DNA of 64,000 bases from Brachybacterium saurashtrense. Lineage in GTDB: Bacteria > Actinomycetota > Actinomycetes > Actinomycetales > Dermabacteraceae. The notes beneath the pieces were generated by a model, which worked only from the letters and a program-made list of their open reading frames with translations, did not search any database and was not told the origin of the DNA. The stretch lies in contig NZ_CP031356.1 in the NCBI RefSeq assembly GCF_003355475.1, positions 2,542,001-2,606,000 on the forward strand, given 5' to 3'. Positions 7,918-16,160 of the stretch are shown here, piece by piece (the first letter of the stretch is position 1; the number at the start of each line of letters is the position of its first letter). The position numbers were made by a program, and so were the translations under genes.

Positions 7918-8742
7918 GTGGCTCTGCCCCTCGCCTCCGTCCAGCTGTACACGCTGGCCTCGGAGTTCTCCGCCGATATGAACGGCTCCCTCGACAAGCT
8001 CGCGCAGATCGGCCTGAAGAACGTCGAGGCGTTCGACTTCGTGCGCCGCCCGAAGGAGATCCGTGCGGCGCTGGACGCCTCCGGCCTCGCCTCCCCCACC
8101 GGCCACGCCCCGCTGCTCTCCGACGAGCTGTGGACGCCGGACGGCTCCATCCCCACCCCCGCCAACGAGGTGGTGTTCGAGGCCGCGGCCGAGATCGGGA
8201 TGAAGACCGTGATCGACCCGATGGTCCCCACCGAGCGCTGGCTCACCGAGGACGGCGTCAAGGACATCGCCGACCGCCTCAACGCCGCCTCCGAGAAGGC
8301 CAAGGAGTTCGGCCTGAAGGTCGGCTACCACAACCACGCCCAGGAGTTCCTCGCGGAGTTCGACGGCAAGACCGCCTACCAGCGCTTCCTCTCCCTCGTG
8401 GATCCCGCGGTGGAGATCGAGCTGGACCTGTACTGGGCGCTCGTGGGCGGCCAGGACGTGGTGGGCCTGGTGAAGGAGCTGGGCGACCGCCTGGTGGCCA
8501 TCCACGTCAAGGACGGCATCAAGCCGCCCACCAACCCCTTCGCGCCGGACGCCCCGAAGTTCAACTCCTCGAGCCTGGACCAGCGTCACGCCGGCCAGGG
8601 CGAGGTGCCCACCGTCGAGGCGATGAACGCCGCGACGAACGTCAAGTACGCCGTCATCGAGTACGACAACGCCCCCGGCGCCGTGTTCGAGGACATCGAG
8701 AACAGCTACCGCTTCCTGATCGACGGAGGACTCGCAGCATGA
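7918..8742 (+). CDS. sugar phosphate isomerase/epimerase family protein
   Basis: A 274-residue AP-endonuclease-2-type TIM barrel, the fold of xylose-isomerase-like sugar isomerases and inosose dehydratases. Motifs typical of the metal-binding barrel include YHNHAQEF, IELDLYWALVGG and HVKDG. I use the GTG at 7918; the protein aligns naturally from ALPLASVQLYTLASEF onward, and the upstream in-frame extension is low-complexity. Its stop overlaps the next start (ATGA), so it is translationally coupled to the Gfo/Idh/MocA oxidoreductase. The pair suggests oxidation and isomerisation of a sugar or cyclitol. The exact substrate is unknown. Confidence 0.85.
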   Translation: MALPLASVQLYTLASEFSADMNGSLDKLAQIGLKNVEAFDFVRRPKEIRAALDASGLASPTGHAPLLSDELWTPDGSIPTPANEVVFEAAAEIGMKTVIDPMVPTERWLTEDGVKDIADRLNAASEKAKEFGLKVGYHNHAQEFLAEFDGKTAYQRFLSLVDPAVEIELDLYWALVGGQDVVGLVKELGDRLVAIHVKDGIKPPTNPFAPDAPKFNSSSLDQRHAGQGEVPTVEAMNAATNVKYAVIEYDNAPGAVFEDIENSYRFLIDGGLAA

Positions 8743-9881
8743 CCACTCCCGCTCCCTTCTCCGGCCCCGTGGGGGTCGGCTTCATCGGCACCGGAGTCAT
8801 CTCCGACCAGTACCTCACCAACCTCACCACCTTCCCGGATCTCGAGGTGCTGATCCTCGGCGACCTCAACACCGAGGTCGCCGCGGCCCAGGCCGAGAAG
8901 TACGGCATCCCCGCCTCCGGCACCGCCCAGGACGTCCTGGACCACCCGGGCGTGCAGGTCGTGGTGAACCTGACCATCCCGGCCGTGCACGCGGAGATCT
9001 CCGCCGCCGCGGTCGCCGCGGGCAAGCACGTGTGGACCGAGAAGCCGCTGGGCCTGGACCGCGAGTCCACCTCCGCGCTGCTGACGCAGGCCGACGAGGC
9101 CGGGCTGCGCATCGGCTGCGCCCCCGACACCGTGCTCGGTGCCGGCGTGCAGACCGCCAAGCGTGCGATCCTCGACGGCCTCATCGGCCGCCCGCTGTTC
9201 GCGCAGACCTCCATGCAGTGGCAGGGCCCGGAGGTGTTCCACCCGAACCCCGCCTTCCTGTTCGCCAAGGGCGCCGGCCCGCTGCTGGACATCGGCCCGT
9301 ACTACTTCACCACCCTGGTGAGCCTGTTCGGCACCGTGGAGAAGGTCGCGGCGATGGGCCTGAAGGCGCAGGAGGAGCGCGAGATCCTGGTGGGCCCGAA
9401 GAAGGGCGAGAAGTTCCCCGTGGAGCCGCCGTCGACCATCTCCGTGCTCACCCAGTTCGAGGGCGGCCAGACGGGCACCTCGCTGGTCAGCTTCGACTCG
9501 CCGCTGGCGCGCCAGGGCATCGTGGAGATCCACGGCACCGAGGGCTCGCTGGTGGTGCCGGATCCGAACATGTTCGAGGGCCGGGTCGCGTACGTGCGCC
9601 CCTTCGCCTCCTTCGGCGAGGCGCCGCCCGAGCAGGAGTGGGTGGAGGTGCCGGCCGCCGGCCCGGCGAACGGCCGCGGCCTGGGCCTGCTGGACATGGT
9701 GCGCGCGATCCAGGAGGGCCGCCCGCACGTGGCCAGCGGCGAGGTGGGCTACCACGTCCTGGACATCATGCTCAGCGCCGAGGAGTCCGCCGCGAGCGGC
9801 GAGTTCGTCACCGTGGACTCCTCCGTGGCCGAGGTGCCAGCGGTGCCCGCGGACTTCGACCCGCTGGCCCGCACGCTCTGA
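8739..9881 (+). CDS. Gfo/Idh/MocA family oxidoreductase
   Basis: A 380-residue NAD(P)-dependent sugar/inositol dehydrogenase-like enzyme. The N-terminal Rossmann motif is GVGFIGTGVISDQYL, and the family motif EKPLGLD contains the conserved lysine of the EKP signature. The C-terminal alpha/beta domain includes GPLLDIGPYYFTTLVSLFG. It overlaps the upstream isomerase gene by four bases (ATGA) and is followed by a strong hairpin at 9988-10035. It probably oxidises a sugar whose product is handled by the isomerase, under control of the divergent TetR repressor. Confidence 0.9.
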   Translation: MTTPAPFSGPVGVGFIGTGVISDQYLTNLTTFPDLEVLILGDLNTEVAAAQAEKYGIPASGTAQDVLDHPGVQVVVNLTIPAVHAEISAAAVAAGKHVWTEKPLGLDRESTSALLTQADEAGLRIGCAPDTVLGAGVQTAKRAILDGLIGRPLFAQTSMQWQGPEVFHPNPAFLFAKGAGPLLDIGPYYFTTLVSLFGTVEKVAAMGLKAQEEREILVGPKKGEKFPVEPPSTISVLTQFEGGQTGTSLVSFDSPLARQGIVEIHGTEGSLVVPDPNMFEGRVAYVRPFASFGEAPPEQEWVEVPAAGPANGRGLGLLDMVRAIQEGRPHVASGEVGYHVLDIMLSAEESAASGEFVTVDSSVAEVPAVPADFDPLARTL

Positions 9882-9987
9882 GTCGCCACGCCTGGCGGCG
9901 CTGACCCGCCGCCCCGGGCGCCCCGGAAGCCCCAGGCGCCCCGGCCGCTCCGGGCGCCCCGGCCGCTCCGGACGCCCCAGCCAGTTC

Positions 9988-10035
9988 TGTCACCCAGCGA
10001 TCGATGCGCGAGCCCGCATCGATCGCTGGGTGACA
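9988..10035. terminator. perfect 21-bp hairpin terminator
   Basis: Two 21-base arms (9988-10008 and 10015-10035) pair perfectly around a six-base loop (CGAGCC), followed by TTTCT. It closes the sugar operon. The preceding 9900-9985 stretch is a C-rich tandem of about 18-base units (GCGCCCCGGCCGCTCCGG) and contains no gene. Confidence 0.75.
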
Positions 10036-10123
10036 TTTCTGTGCCAGGCGCCTGCCGGGGACGGTCGAGGGCCAGCCGGGGCCGGGCCGCGGCAGGGCAC
10101 CCGGCCCCGTGGGTGCCCTCGCC

Positions 10124-10129
10124 TACCCT
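10124..10129 (+). promoter_or_regulatory. leaderless -10 element of the patatin gene
   Basis: TACCCT, then GGCGGC, then the ATG at 10136. The same TACCCT-N6-ATG combination occurs at 40061-40075. Confidence 0.5.
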
Positions 10130-10135
10130 GGCGGC

Positions 10136-11275
10136 ATGACGGCACCGCGCAGCCCCGCTCCCGGCCCCTCGACACCCTCGGCCGACGGCGTCGCCCAGCG
10201 GGTGGACCTGGTGCTCGAGGGCGGCGGGGTCAAGGGCATCGCGCTGGCCGGGGCGCTGGAGGTGCTCGAGGAGCGCGGCTACCGGGTGCACCGGGTGGCG
10301 GGCTCCTCCGCCGGCGCGATCGCGGGGGCGCTGGTGACCGCCGGGATCCCCGCGCGGCAGATCGTGCAGATCCTGCGGGAGACGGACTACCGGCGCTTCG
10401 AGGACGGCCCCTGGTGGACCCGCCCCCTGGCCGGCAAGGCGCTGGCGGTGCTGCTGCACAACGGCGTGCACCGCGGCACCTACCTGCGGCAGTGGCTGGC
10501 GGAGCAGCTCCGTGCGCACGGGGCGGAGGGCGCCACCGGCACCTTCGCGGATCTGCGCTGCCAGGATCCGGCCACGGGGACCGTGCCCGCGGGCGCGCAC
10601 GGGTACCGCCTGGTGGTGACCGCCAGCGATCTCACCGCGGGCCGGCTGCGCTACCTGCCGCTGGACGCCGCCGCGCTGGGCACCTCCCCGGAGGCGCTGC
10701 CCGTCGTGGACGCGGTGCGGGCCTCCACCTCGATCCCGCTGTTCTTCCGCCCGGTGCGGTGGCGGGGTGCAGGCGGCCGGTCGACGGTGCTGGTGGACGG
10801 CGGGCTGCTCTCGAACTTCCCCGTCTCCGTGTTCGACCGGCCAGGCGGGGAGGTGCCGCGATGGCCCACCTTCGGGATCAAGCTCTCCGCCAAGCCGGAG
10901 GCCGATTTCGGGGTGCGCAACCGGATCCGCGGCCCGCTGAGCTTCGGCAAGGCGGTGCTGGACACCGTCACCGGGTTCTACGACAGGATGCACATCGACG
11001 CCTCCCATGCGGTGGCGCGCACGATCTTCATCGACACCGCCGCGGTGCGGCCCACCCAGTTCGACCTCACCGCCGAGGAGGGGGAGCTGCTGTACCGCAA
11101 GGGCCGCAAGGCCGCGCTGGCGTTCCTCGACGGCGACCACGAGCAGCAGCCGTGGGACTTCGCGGCGTACACGGCACGGTTCCGGGGTGGGGCGGGGCCG
11201 ACCCCGCCGTCGGGCTCCACGCGCCCGGAGCCCGCCTCCGGGGCGTCGCCCGCTCCCGGGGCGGGGCAGCGATGA
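10136..11275 (+). CDS. patatin-like phospholipase
   Basis: A 379-residue patatin-family acyl hydrolase, expected to cleave ester bonds of phospholipids or other lipids with a Ser-Asp dyad. The oxyanion-hole motif EGGGVKGIALAGAL, the nucleophile motif G-S-S-A-G and the catalytic DGG (LVDGGLLSNFPV) are all visible. No signal peptide or membrane helix is evident. The ATG at 10136 is preferred over an upstream GTG because of the leaderless promoter. The gene overlaps the histidine kinase start by four bases (ATGA), so the two are co-translated. That pairing hints at a link between lipid signals and the kinase, which is inference only. Confidence 0.88.
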   Translation: MTAPRSPAPGPSTPSADGVAQRVDLVLEGGGVKGIALAGALEVLEERGYRVHRVAGSSAGAIAGALVTAGIPARQIVQILRETDYRRFEDGPWWTRPLAGKALAVLLHNGVHRGTYLRQWLAEQLRAHGAEGATGTFADLRCQDPATGTVPAGAHGYRLVVTASDLTAGRLRYLPLDAAALGTSPEALPVVDAVRASTSIPLFFRPVRWRGAGGRSTVLVDGGLLSNFPVSVFDRPGGEVPRWPTFGIKLSAKPEADFGVRNRIRGPLSFGKAVLDTVTGFYDRMHIDASHAVARTIFIDTAAVRPTQFDLTAEEGELLYRKGRKAALAFLDGDHEQQPWDFAAYTARFRGGAGPTPPSGSTRPEPASGASPAPGAGQR

Positions 11276-12966
11276 CCGCCTTCGCGCCGTGGGCCGTCCA
11301 CGCCCGCAGCATCGTCTCCCCCACCGGCGGCACCGCCACCAAGCAGCTGTACTTCGCGAGCTTCCTGCTGGGCTTCACGGTGCTGATCTCCCTCTCCCAC
11401 GGCGGCCTCGTGCTCACCGGCCCGTACCTCGCGGCGCTGGGGGTGCTGGCGGTGGCGACGGTGCTGGCGCTGACGGTCCGCTGGGAGAGCCTCCCCCTGG
11501 GCTGGGGCGCACTGGTGCCCGTGCTCGACATGGTCTCGGTGGGGCTGGTGCGGGACCTGATGCGGGAGAGCTCCACGGCGACGTCGCTGCTGGTGCTGAT
11601 CCCCGCGCTGTGGATGGCGGCCCGGCTGCGGCTGTGGGGCGTGGCGATCTCGGTGGTGGCCGTGACGGCGCTGATCACGGCGCCCTCCCTGGTCCGCGCC
11701 TCGCACATCGACTCGCTGACCATCGCTCATGCTCTGCTGCTCCCCTTCACCGTGCTGCAGATCGGCCTGCTGACCGTGGGCGCGCTCGCGCTGCTGGACG
11801 GGCAGAACCGCCGGCTCGCGGAGGCGCTGACGGAGAAGCAGGCGCTGCTGGAGGGGGCGGCGTCCTCCCAGCGGCTGCTGCAGAACATCATCGACAGCGT
11901 CGACGTGGGCATCGTCGTGGTGGACGAGGAGGGAGACGATCTGCTGATGAATCGGGCACAGCGACGGATCCACGCTCTCGCCACCCCGGCGCACATCGAC
12001 GATCCGGACGAGTCCCAGCTGCTGCTGCGCCACCCCGGCACCACCACGCCGATCCCGGCCGCCCAGCGGCCCGTGCGGCGCGCCGTGCTGCAGGAGAGCT
12101 TCGACAACTATCTGGTAGAGGTGGGGCCGCTCGGGGAGGGCATCAGCTTCTCCAGCTCGGGGCGTCAGATCCTGGACGGTCATGGCCATCGCGCCGGTGC
12201 CGTGGTGGTGTTCTCGGACGTCACCTCGTACCTGGAGACCGTCCGCTCGCAGGAGCGATTCGTCGCCGCGGTCTCCCATGAGCTGCGTACCCCGCTCACC
12301 TCCGTGATCGGGTACCTCGAGCTGGCGCGGGAGGACGAGACGCTCGATGAGCAGACCTCCGGATTCCTCGACGTCGCCCACCGAAATGCGGACCAGCTGC
12401 TGCTGATCGTGCAGGATCTCCTGGCCGATCAGGTCTCCCGCGCCGGCACCGAGGAGCTGACGCTGCGGCCGCGCCGGCTCTCCGAGATCGCGCGGCGGGC
12501 GGTGGAGTCGGCGGCGCCGCAGGCGCGGGAGGCGGGCATCGTGCTCGAGGCCGATCTCGAGGACACCCCGGAACTGCCGCTGGACGAGAAGCGGGTTCAG
12601 CAGGCGCTGGGGAATCTGCTGAGCAATGCCCTGAAGTACACCCCGCAGGGCGGCAGGGTGCATGTGCGCACCAGCGTGCGGGGCAACCAGCTGGAGCTCA
12701 GCGTGGTGGACACCGGGATCGGGATGTCGATGCAGGAGCAGGCGAAGCTGTTCACCGAGTACTACCGCACCCGTGCGGCACGGGACAGCGCCATCGCCGG
12801 GCATGGGATCGGGCTGGCGCTGACGCGGCGGATCGTGGTGGCGCACGGCGGGCAGATCTCGGTGCGGTCGCGTCCCGGGCGGGGCTCCACGTTCACGCTC
12901 CGATTCGCGCTGGACGGCGCCGAGACCGTCGAGACCGCGGCGGGGAGGCCGTCGCAGGCCGGGTGA
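11272..12966 (+). CDS. membrane sensor histidine kinase
   Basis: A 564-residue histidine kinase. About six hydrophobic segments fill residues 25-180. A linker and PAS-like region follow (LLQNIIDSVDVGIVVVDEEG). The dimerisation domain contains the phospho-acceptor His336 in VSHELRTPLTS, and the HATPase domain has NLLSNALKYTP, the DTGIGM box and the glycine-rich GHGIGLAL. The first helices lie in the membrane without a large extracellular loop, suggesting an intramembrane or MASE-like sensor. It is translationally coupled to the patatin gene and followed by a GT2 glycosyltransferase with an HPt-like tail. The only receiver nearby is the single-domain protein at 15010. No DNA-binding response regulator is adjacent. 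Confidence 0.93.
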   Translation: MTAFAPWAVHARSIVSPTGGTATKQLYFASFLLGFTVLISLSHGGLVLTGPYLAALGVLAVATVLALTVRWESLPLGWGALVPVLDMVSVGLVRDLMRESSTATSLLVLIPALWMAARLRLWGVAISVVAVTALITAPSLVRASHIDSLTIAHALLLPFTVLQIGLLTVGALALLDGQNRRLAEALTEKQALLEGAASSQRLLQNIIDSVDVGIVVVDEEGDDLLMNRAQRRIHALATPAHIDDPDESQLLLRHPGTTTPIPAAQRPVRRAVLQESFDNYLVEVGPLGEGISFSSSGRQILDGHGHRAGAVVVFSDVTSYLETVRSQERFVAAVSHELRTPLTSVIGYLELAREDETLDEQTSGFLDVAHRNADQLLLIVQDLLADQVSRAGTEELTLRPRRLSEIARRAVESAAPQAREAGIVLEADLEDTPELPLDEKRVQQALGNLLSNALKYTPQGGRVHVRTSVRGNQLELSVVDTGIGMSMQEQAKLFTEYYRTRAARDSAIAGHGIGLALTRRIVVAHGGQISVRSRPGRGSTFTLRFALDGAETVETAAGRPSQAG

Positions 12967-13139
12967 GCACGGCGGCCCGGGCGCGGGCAGACGGGTGGGT
13001 GGGCGCGGCGGCCGGGTGAACGCCGCGACCAGCGCCGACTGTGTCGCACGGCGCACCGGCCGTCTTCTGTGCACCGCCCCCGGACGCGGGTTTCGGCGCT
13101 ACGATCACGGCGTCGGCACCGGGGGAAGCGAGAACGTCG

Positions 13140-15029
13140 ATGAGAACTGCACTGACGGCCGTGCTGGCCGTGCTCTACGCGCTGCTCGCGGTGGTGGTCT
13201 TCGGCCTCACGGGGGTGTTCGGCGAGTTCGGGGAGCAGCTGTGGCGCGATGTCGCGGTGCTGCTGCTCACCGTGGTGGCCGCCTGCGCCCTCACCTATGT
13301 GTCGCTGCTGCTGATGACCTTCTGGCAGGAGGTGCGCTCCCCGCACGGCTCCGCCGGCGATCCCGAGGCGCTGCAGTGGCATGTGCTGGTCCCCTGCCGT
13401 GACGAGGAGAGCGTGATCGCGGAGACCGTCTCCGCCGCCCGCACCTCGTTCCCGTCCCTGCACGTGTGGGTGATCGACGACGCGAGCGAGGACGCCACCG
13501 CCCAGGTGGTGCGCGACCTGATGGTCTTCGACGACAGGGTGCACCTGATCTCGCGGGTGGCGCCGGAGGCCCGCACCGGCAAGGGCGACGCCCTCAACGC
13601 CGCCTACCGGATCGTCTCCGCGCACGTGGGCGGCGACGAGGAGGAGCGCCACCGCACCGTGATCGGGGTGCTGGATGCCGATGGGTTCCTCTCCGACAAC
13701 GCGCTGGCGATGCTGGCGGGCCCGGAGTCCTTCGGAGAGGCGTCGACGGGCGCGGTGCAGCTCGAGGTGTGGATGAAGAACCGCGGGGACCGCAGGCCCC
13801 GGCCGGCCGACGGGCGGCTGCGCAATGCGATCGGCCGCGTGCTGGTGCGGATGCAGGATCTCGAGTTCCGCACCACGAACTCGGCGATGCAGGTGCTGCG
13901 GGTGCGCACCGGCACGGTGGGCATGGGCGGCAACGGCCAGTTCACGCGGCTGTCCGTGCTGGACGCCCTCACGGCCGAGCACGGCAAGCCCTGGGGGAAG
14001 AAGCTGTGCGAGGACTACGAGCTGGGGCTGAACATCCTCGCGCAGGGCATGCGCACCCACTACGTGCGCCAGGCGCACGTGTCCCAGGAGGCGCTGCCGT
14101 TCACGCGGCGCCTGATCACCCAGCGCACCCGCTGGGCGCAGGGCAACATGGAGTGCGCCTCCGCGCTGCCGGGGCTGCGTCGCGGCGGGCACCTGCGCCC
14201 CTCGGGCCTGGCGGAGATCCACTACTTCATGCTGCAGCCGCTGGTGATGATGCTGAACCTGGTGCTGATCCCGCTGCTGCTGGTGCTGGGGGTGGCCGAG
14301 GACCCGGCCGGGTTCTGGCGGGCCTCGACGCTGCTCACGCTGGTGCTGGCCGGGCTGTTCTTCCTGGTGCTGCCCTATGCGGTGTGGGGGCTGGTGTACC
14401 GGAGGGTGACCGGCGGGGAGGTCTCCTGGCCGCTGGCGGTGGGGCTGGGGCTGTGCAACCTGGTGTACGTCTACCTCACCTACGTCTACTACGTGCGGGC
14501 CACGTGGCGGGCGGTGACGGGCCGCACCGGCTGGGCGAAGACGCGCCGCAACGCCGACGGGCGCGCGCCGGTGGCCGTGCAGCTCTCCGCGGCGCTCGAG
14601 GCGCTGCCGCTGATGCGGCTGGAGGCGCTGGAGGAGCTGGCGGCGGAGCTGGAGGGACGCTCGGATCTGGGGATCGACTTCGTGGCGGGCTGGGCGGTCA
14701 TGTGGCCCACCCGCACCGCACGCCTGGAGCGGGCGATCGCCGCCGAGGATCCCCTCGCGATCCGGGACGCGATCGGGAGCGTGCGGGTCTCCTCGGCGAT
14801 GGTGGGCGCGGACCGGCTGGAGCGGGCCGCCACCGACCTCGAGCAGGCGCTGGAGCGCGGCGAGATGGAGGCGTGCCGGGCTCAGCTGCCGGTGGTCGAC
14901 GCGATCGGGCGGGAGACGGTGGACCTGCTGCGGCGGGAGGTGTCGGTGCGGCGGGAGCTGCTGCACAGCCCGCCCCGCGCCGAGGCGGCTCCCACCGCGG
15001 CCCGGATGGTCACCGTTCCGCGGAGCTGA
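13140..15029 (+). CDS. processive GT2 glycosyltransferase with C-terminal HPt-like domain
   Basis: A 629-residue membrane enzyme. Two N-terminal helices precede a GT-A catalytic domain (VPCRDEES, VIDDASED, the metal motif VLDADG, the acceptor ED in LCEDYELGL and the processive motif QRTRW). Four or more C-terminal helices follow. This is the plan of cellulose/chitin/hyaluronan synthases, so it should polymerise a nucleotide sugar and move the chain across the membrane. Residues about 505-605 resemble a histidine phosphotransfer bundle, but the expected histidine is Gly546 (IGSVRVSSAMVGADRL). It sits between a kinase and a receiver. I start at the ATG at 13140; a TACGAT box lies at 13100. The polymer is unknown. 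Confidence 0.85.
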   Translation: MRTALTAVLAVLYALLAVVVFGLTGVFGEFGEQLWRDVAVLLLTVVAACALTYVSLLLMTFWQEVRSPHGSAGDPEALQWHVLVPCRDEESVIAETVSAARTSFPSLHVWVIDDASEDATAQVVRDLMVFDDRVHLISRVAPEARTGKGDALNAAYRIVSAHVGGDEEERHRTVIGVLDADGFLSDNALAMLAGPESFGEASTGAVQLEVWMKNRGDRRPRPADGRLRNAIGRVLVRMQDLEFRTTNSAMQVLRVRTGTVGMGGNGQFTRLSVLDALTAEHGKPWGKKLCEDYELGLNILAQGMRTHYVRQAHVSQEALPFTRRLITQRTRWAQGNMECASALPGLRRGGHLRPSGLAEIHYFMLQPLVMMLNLVLIPLLLVLGVAEDPAGFWRASTLLTLVLAGLFFLVLPYAVWGLVYRRVTGGEVSWPLAVGLGLCNLVYVYLTYVYYVRATWRAVTGRTGWAKTRRNADGRAPVAVQLSAALEALPLMRLEALEELAAELEGRSDLGIDFVAGWAVMWPTRTARLERAIAAEDPLAIRDAIGSVRVSSAMVGADRLERAATDLEQALERGEMEACRAQLPVVDAIGRETVDLLRREVSVRRELLHSPPRAEAAPTAARMVTVPRS

Positions 15030-15387
15030 CCGGCCGGGCGACGATCTCTCCCAGCCGCTCGCGCAGCTGGCGGGGCCGGAACGGCTTGGTGAGGTACGCG
15101 TCGGCCCCGGCCTCGAGCCCCTGGCGGGCGTCGGCCTCCTGGGAGCGGGCGCTGAGCATCACGATGTGCCCGTCGATGCGGGGCCGGGCGCGGCGCACCA
15201 CCTCGAAGCCCTCGATGTCCGGCAGGCCCACGTCCACCAGCAGCAGGTCCGGCGAGTCCGGCGCCAGGGCGTCGAGCCCCTCGCCGCCGGTGGCCGCCGC
15301 GGTTACGGTGTAACCGGCCTGCCCGAGCACCACCTCGAGCAGTCGGCGGATGTCGTCGTCGTCCTCGATCACGAGCGCAGTGCCCAT
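15010..15387 (-). CDS. stand-alone response regulator receiver
   Basis: A 125-residue CheY-like receiver with no output domain. The acidic cluster is at Asp9-Asp12, the phospho-acceptor is Asp52 (LLLVDVGLPD), the switch serine is Ser79 and the conserved lysine is Lys101 (LTKPF). A GAGGGG site precedes the ATG. It converges on the GT2 gene and overlaps it by 20 bases. Without an output domain it must act through protein contacts, plausibly with the HPt-like tail of the glycosyltransferase after phosphorylation by the kinase at 11272. That connection is inference. Confidence 0.9.
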   Translation of the reverse strand: MGTALVIEDDDDIRRLLEVVLGQAGYTVTAAATGGEGLDALAPDSPDLLLVDVGLPDIEGFEVVRRARPRIDGHIVMLSARSQEADARQGLEAGADAYLTKPFRPRQLRERLGEIVARPVSSAER

Positions 15388-15636
15388 CCAGTCCCCCTCA
15401 GAACGGTGTGCGTGAACCGGAGGAAGGATATCTCTCGGACATGTGCTCACGCTGGGGGCGGGGTGGCGTGGGCGGGCGGCCGACGGGGCCCGTTGCGCGG
15501 CCCACTGCGCGGCGGGCCGAGGTCGCCGCGGGGCGCACGGTGCCGCAGCGGCACGAGGCATACCGACATCATGCGACGGCCCGGGTGGATATGCTCGCCG
15601 CAGACACGGCACGAACAGTCCGAAACGAGGTCGACG

Positions 15637-16089
15637 ATGGCTCCGAAAGCACTGCCCACCCTCGGGCCGAGGGGCAAGGGCGCGCTGTCCACCGCCAAGT
15701 GGGCGCTCCCGCTCCTGATCGCCGGCGCCCGGTGGCTCTCGGAGAATCCGGAGCTCCTCGAGAAGGTGAAGCTGCAGATCTCTCGCCTGCTCTCCGCGCG
15801 CACGTCCACGATCGACGGCATGCTCGAGACGATCACCGTGCTCCGGGAGAGTGTGGACTACCTCGCGGGCTCCGCCGACGACGAGGCCGAGGCTCGACAG
15901 GCACGGGACTGGGCGGAGCAGCTCGACCACTGCGAACAGGCCGCGAAGCTGCTCACGGCCCCGGGCGCTCCGTCGAAGGAGCGCAAGGCGCTGAAGAAGC
16001 GGATCGATGCGCTGCGTACAGAGATCATGGCCTCGTTCATCGCTGAGCAGGGCGAGGACGCCACTGCGGAGCGTTCCGCGACGACGTGA
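15637..16089 (+). CDS. hypothetical protein, helical
   Basis: A 150-residue protein that I do not recognise. It has a basic, Gly/Pro-rich N-terminus, a short moderately hydrophobic stretch (WALPLLIAGARWL) and then long amphipathic, charge-rich helices likely to form a coiled coil (residues 40-140). It starts at an ATG preceded by a weak AACGAGG site; TATGCT at 15590-15595 may be its -10. The neighbours are a receiver (divergent) and a membrane-anchored protein (convergent). The short hydrophobic segment could mean peripheral membrane association. Confidence 0.75.
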   Translation: MAPKALPTLGPRGKGALSTAKWALPLLIAGARWLSENPELLEKVKLQISRLLSARTSTIDGMLETITVLRESVDYLAGSADDEAEARQARDWAEQLDHCEQAAKLLTAPGAPSKERKALKKRIDALRTEIMASFIAEQGEDATAERSATT

Positions 16090-16160
16090 CTGCGACAGTG
16101 TCGCGCAGGTGATCCTGCAGATGTCCCGGCGCCACGCGCAGCAGCGCCGGTGGGGCCCTG

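Noticed and set aside
9900-9985. C-rich tandem units after the oxidoreductase gene as a coding region
   Set aside because: Frames through it give Gly/Ala/Pro collagen-like sequence without a start signal. It is best read as simple-sequence DNA before the terminator.
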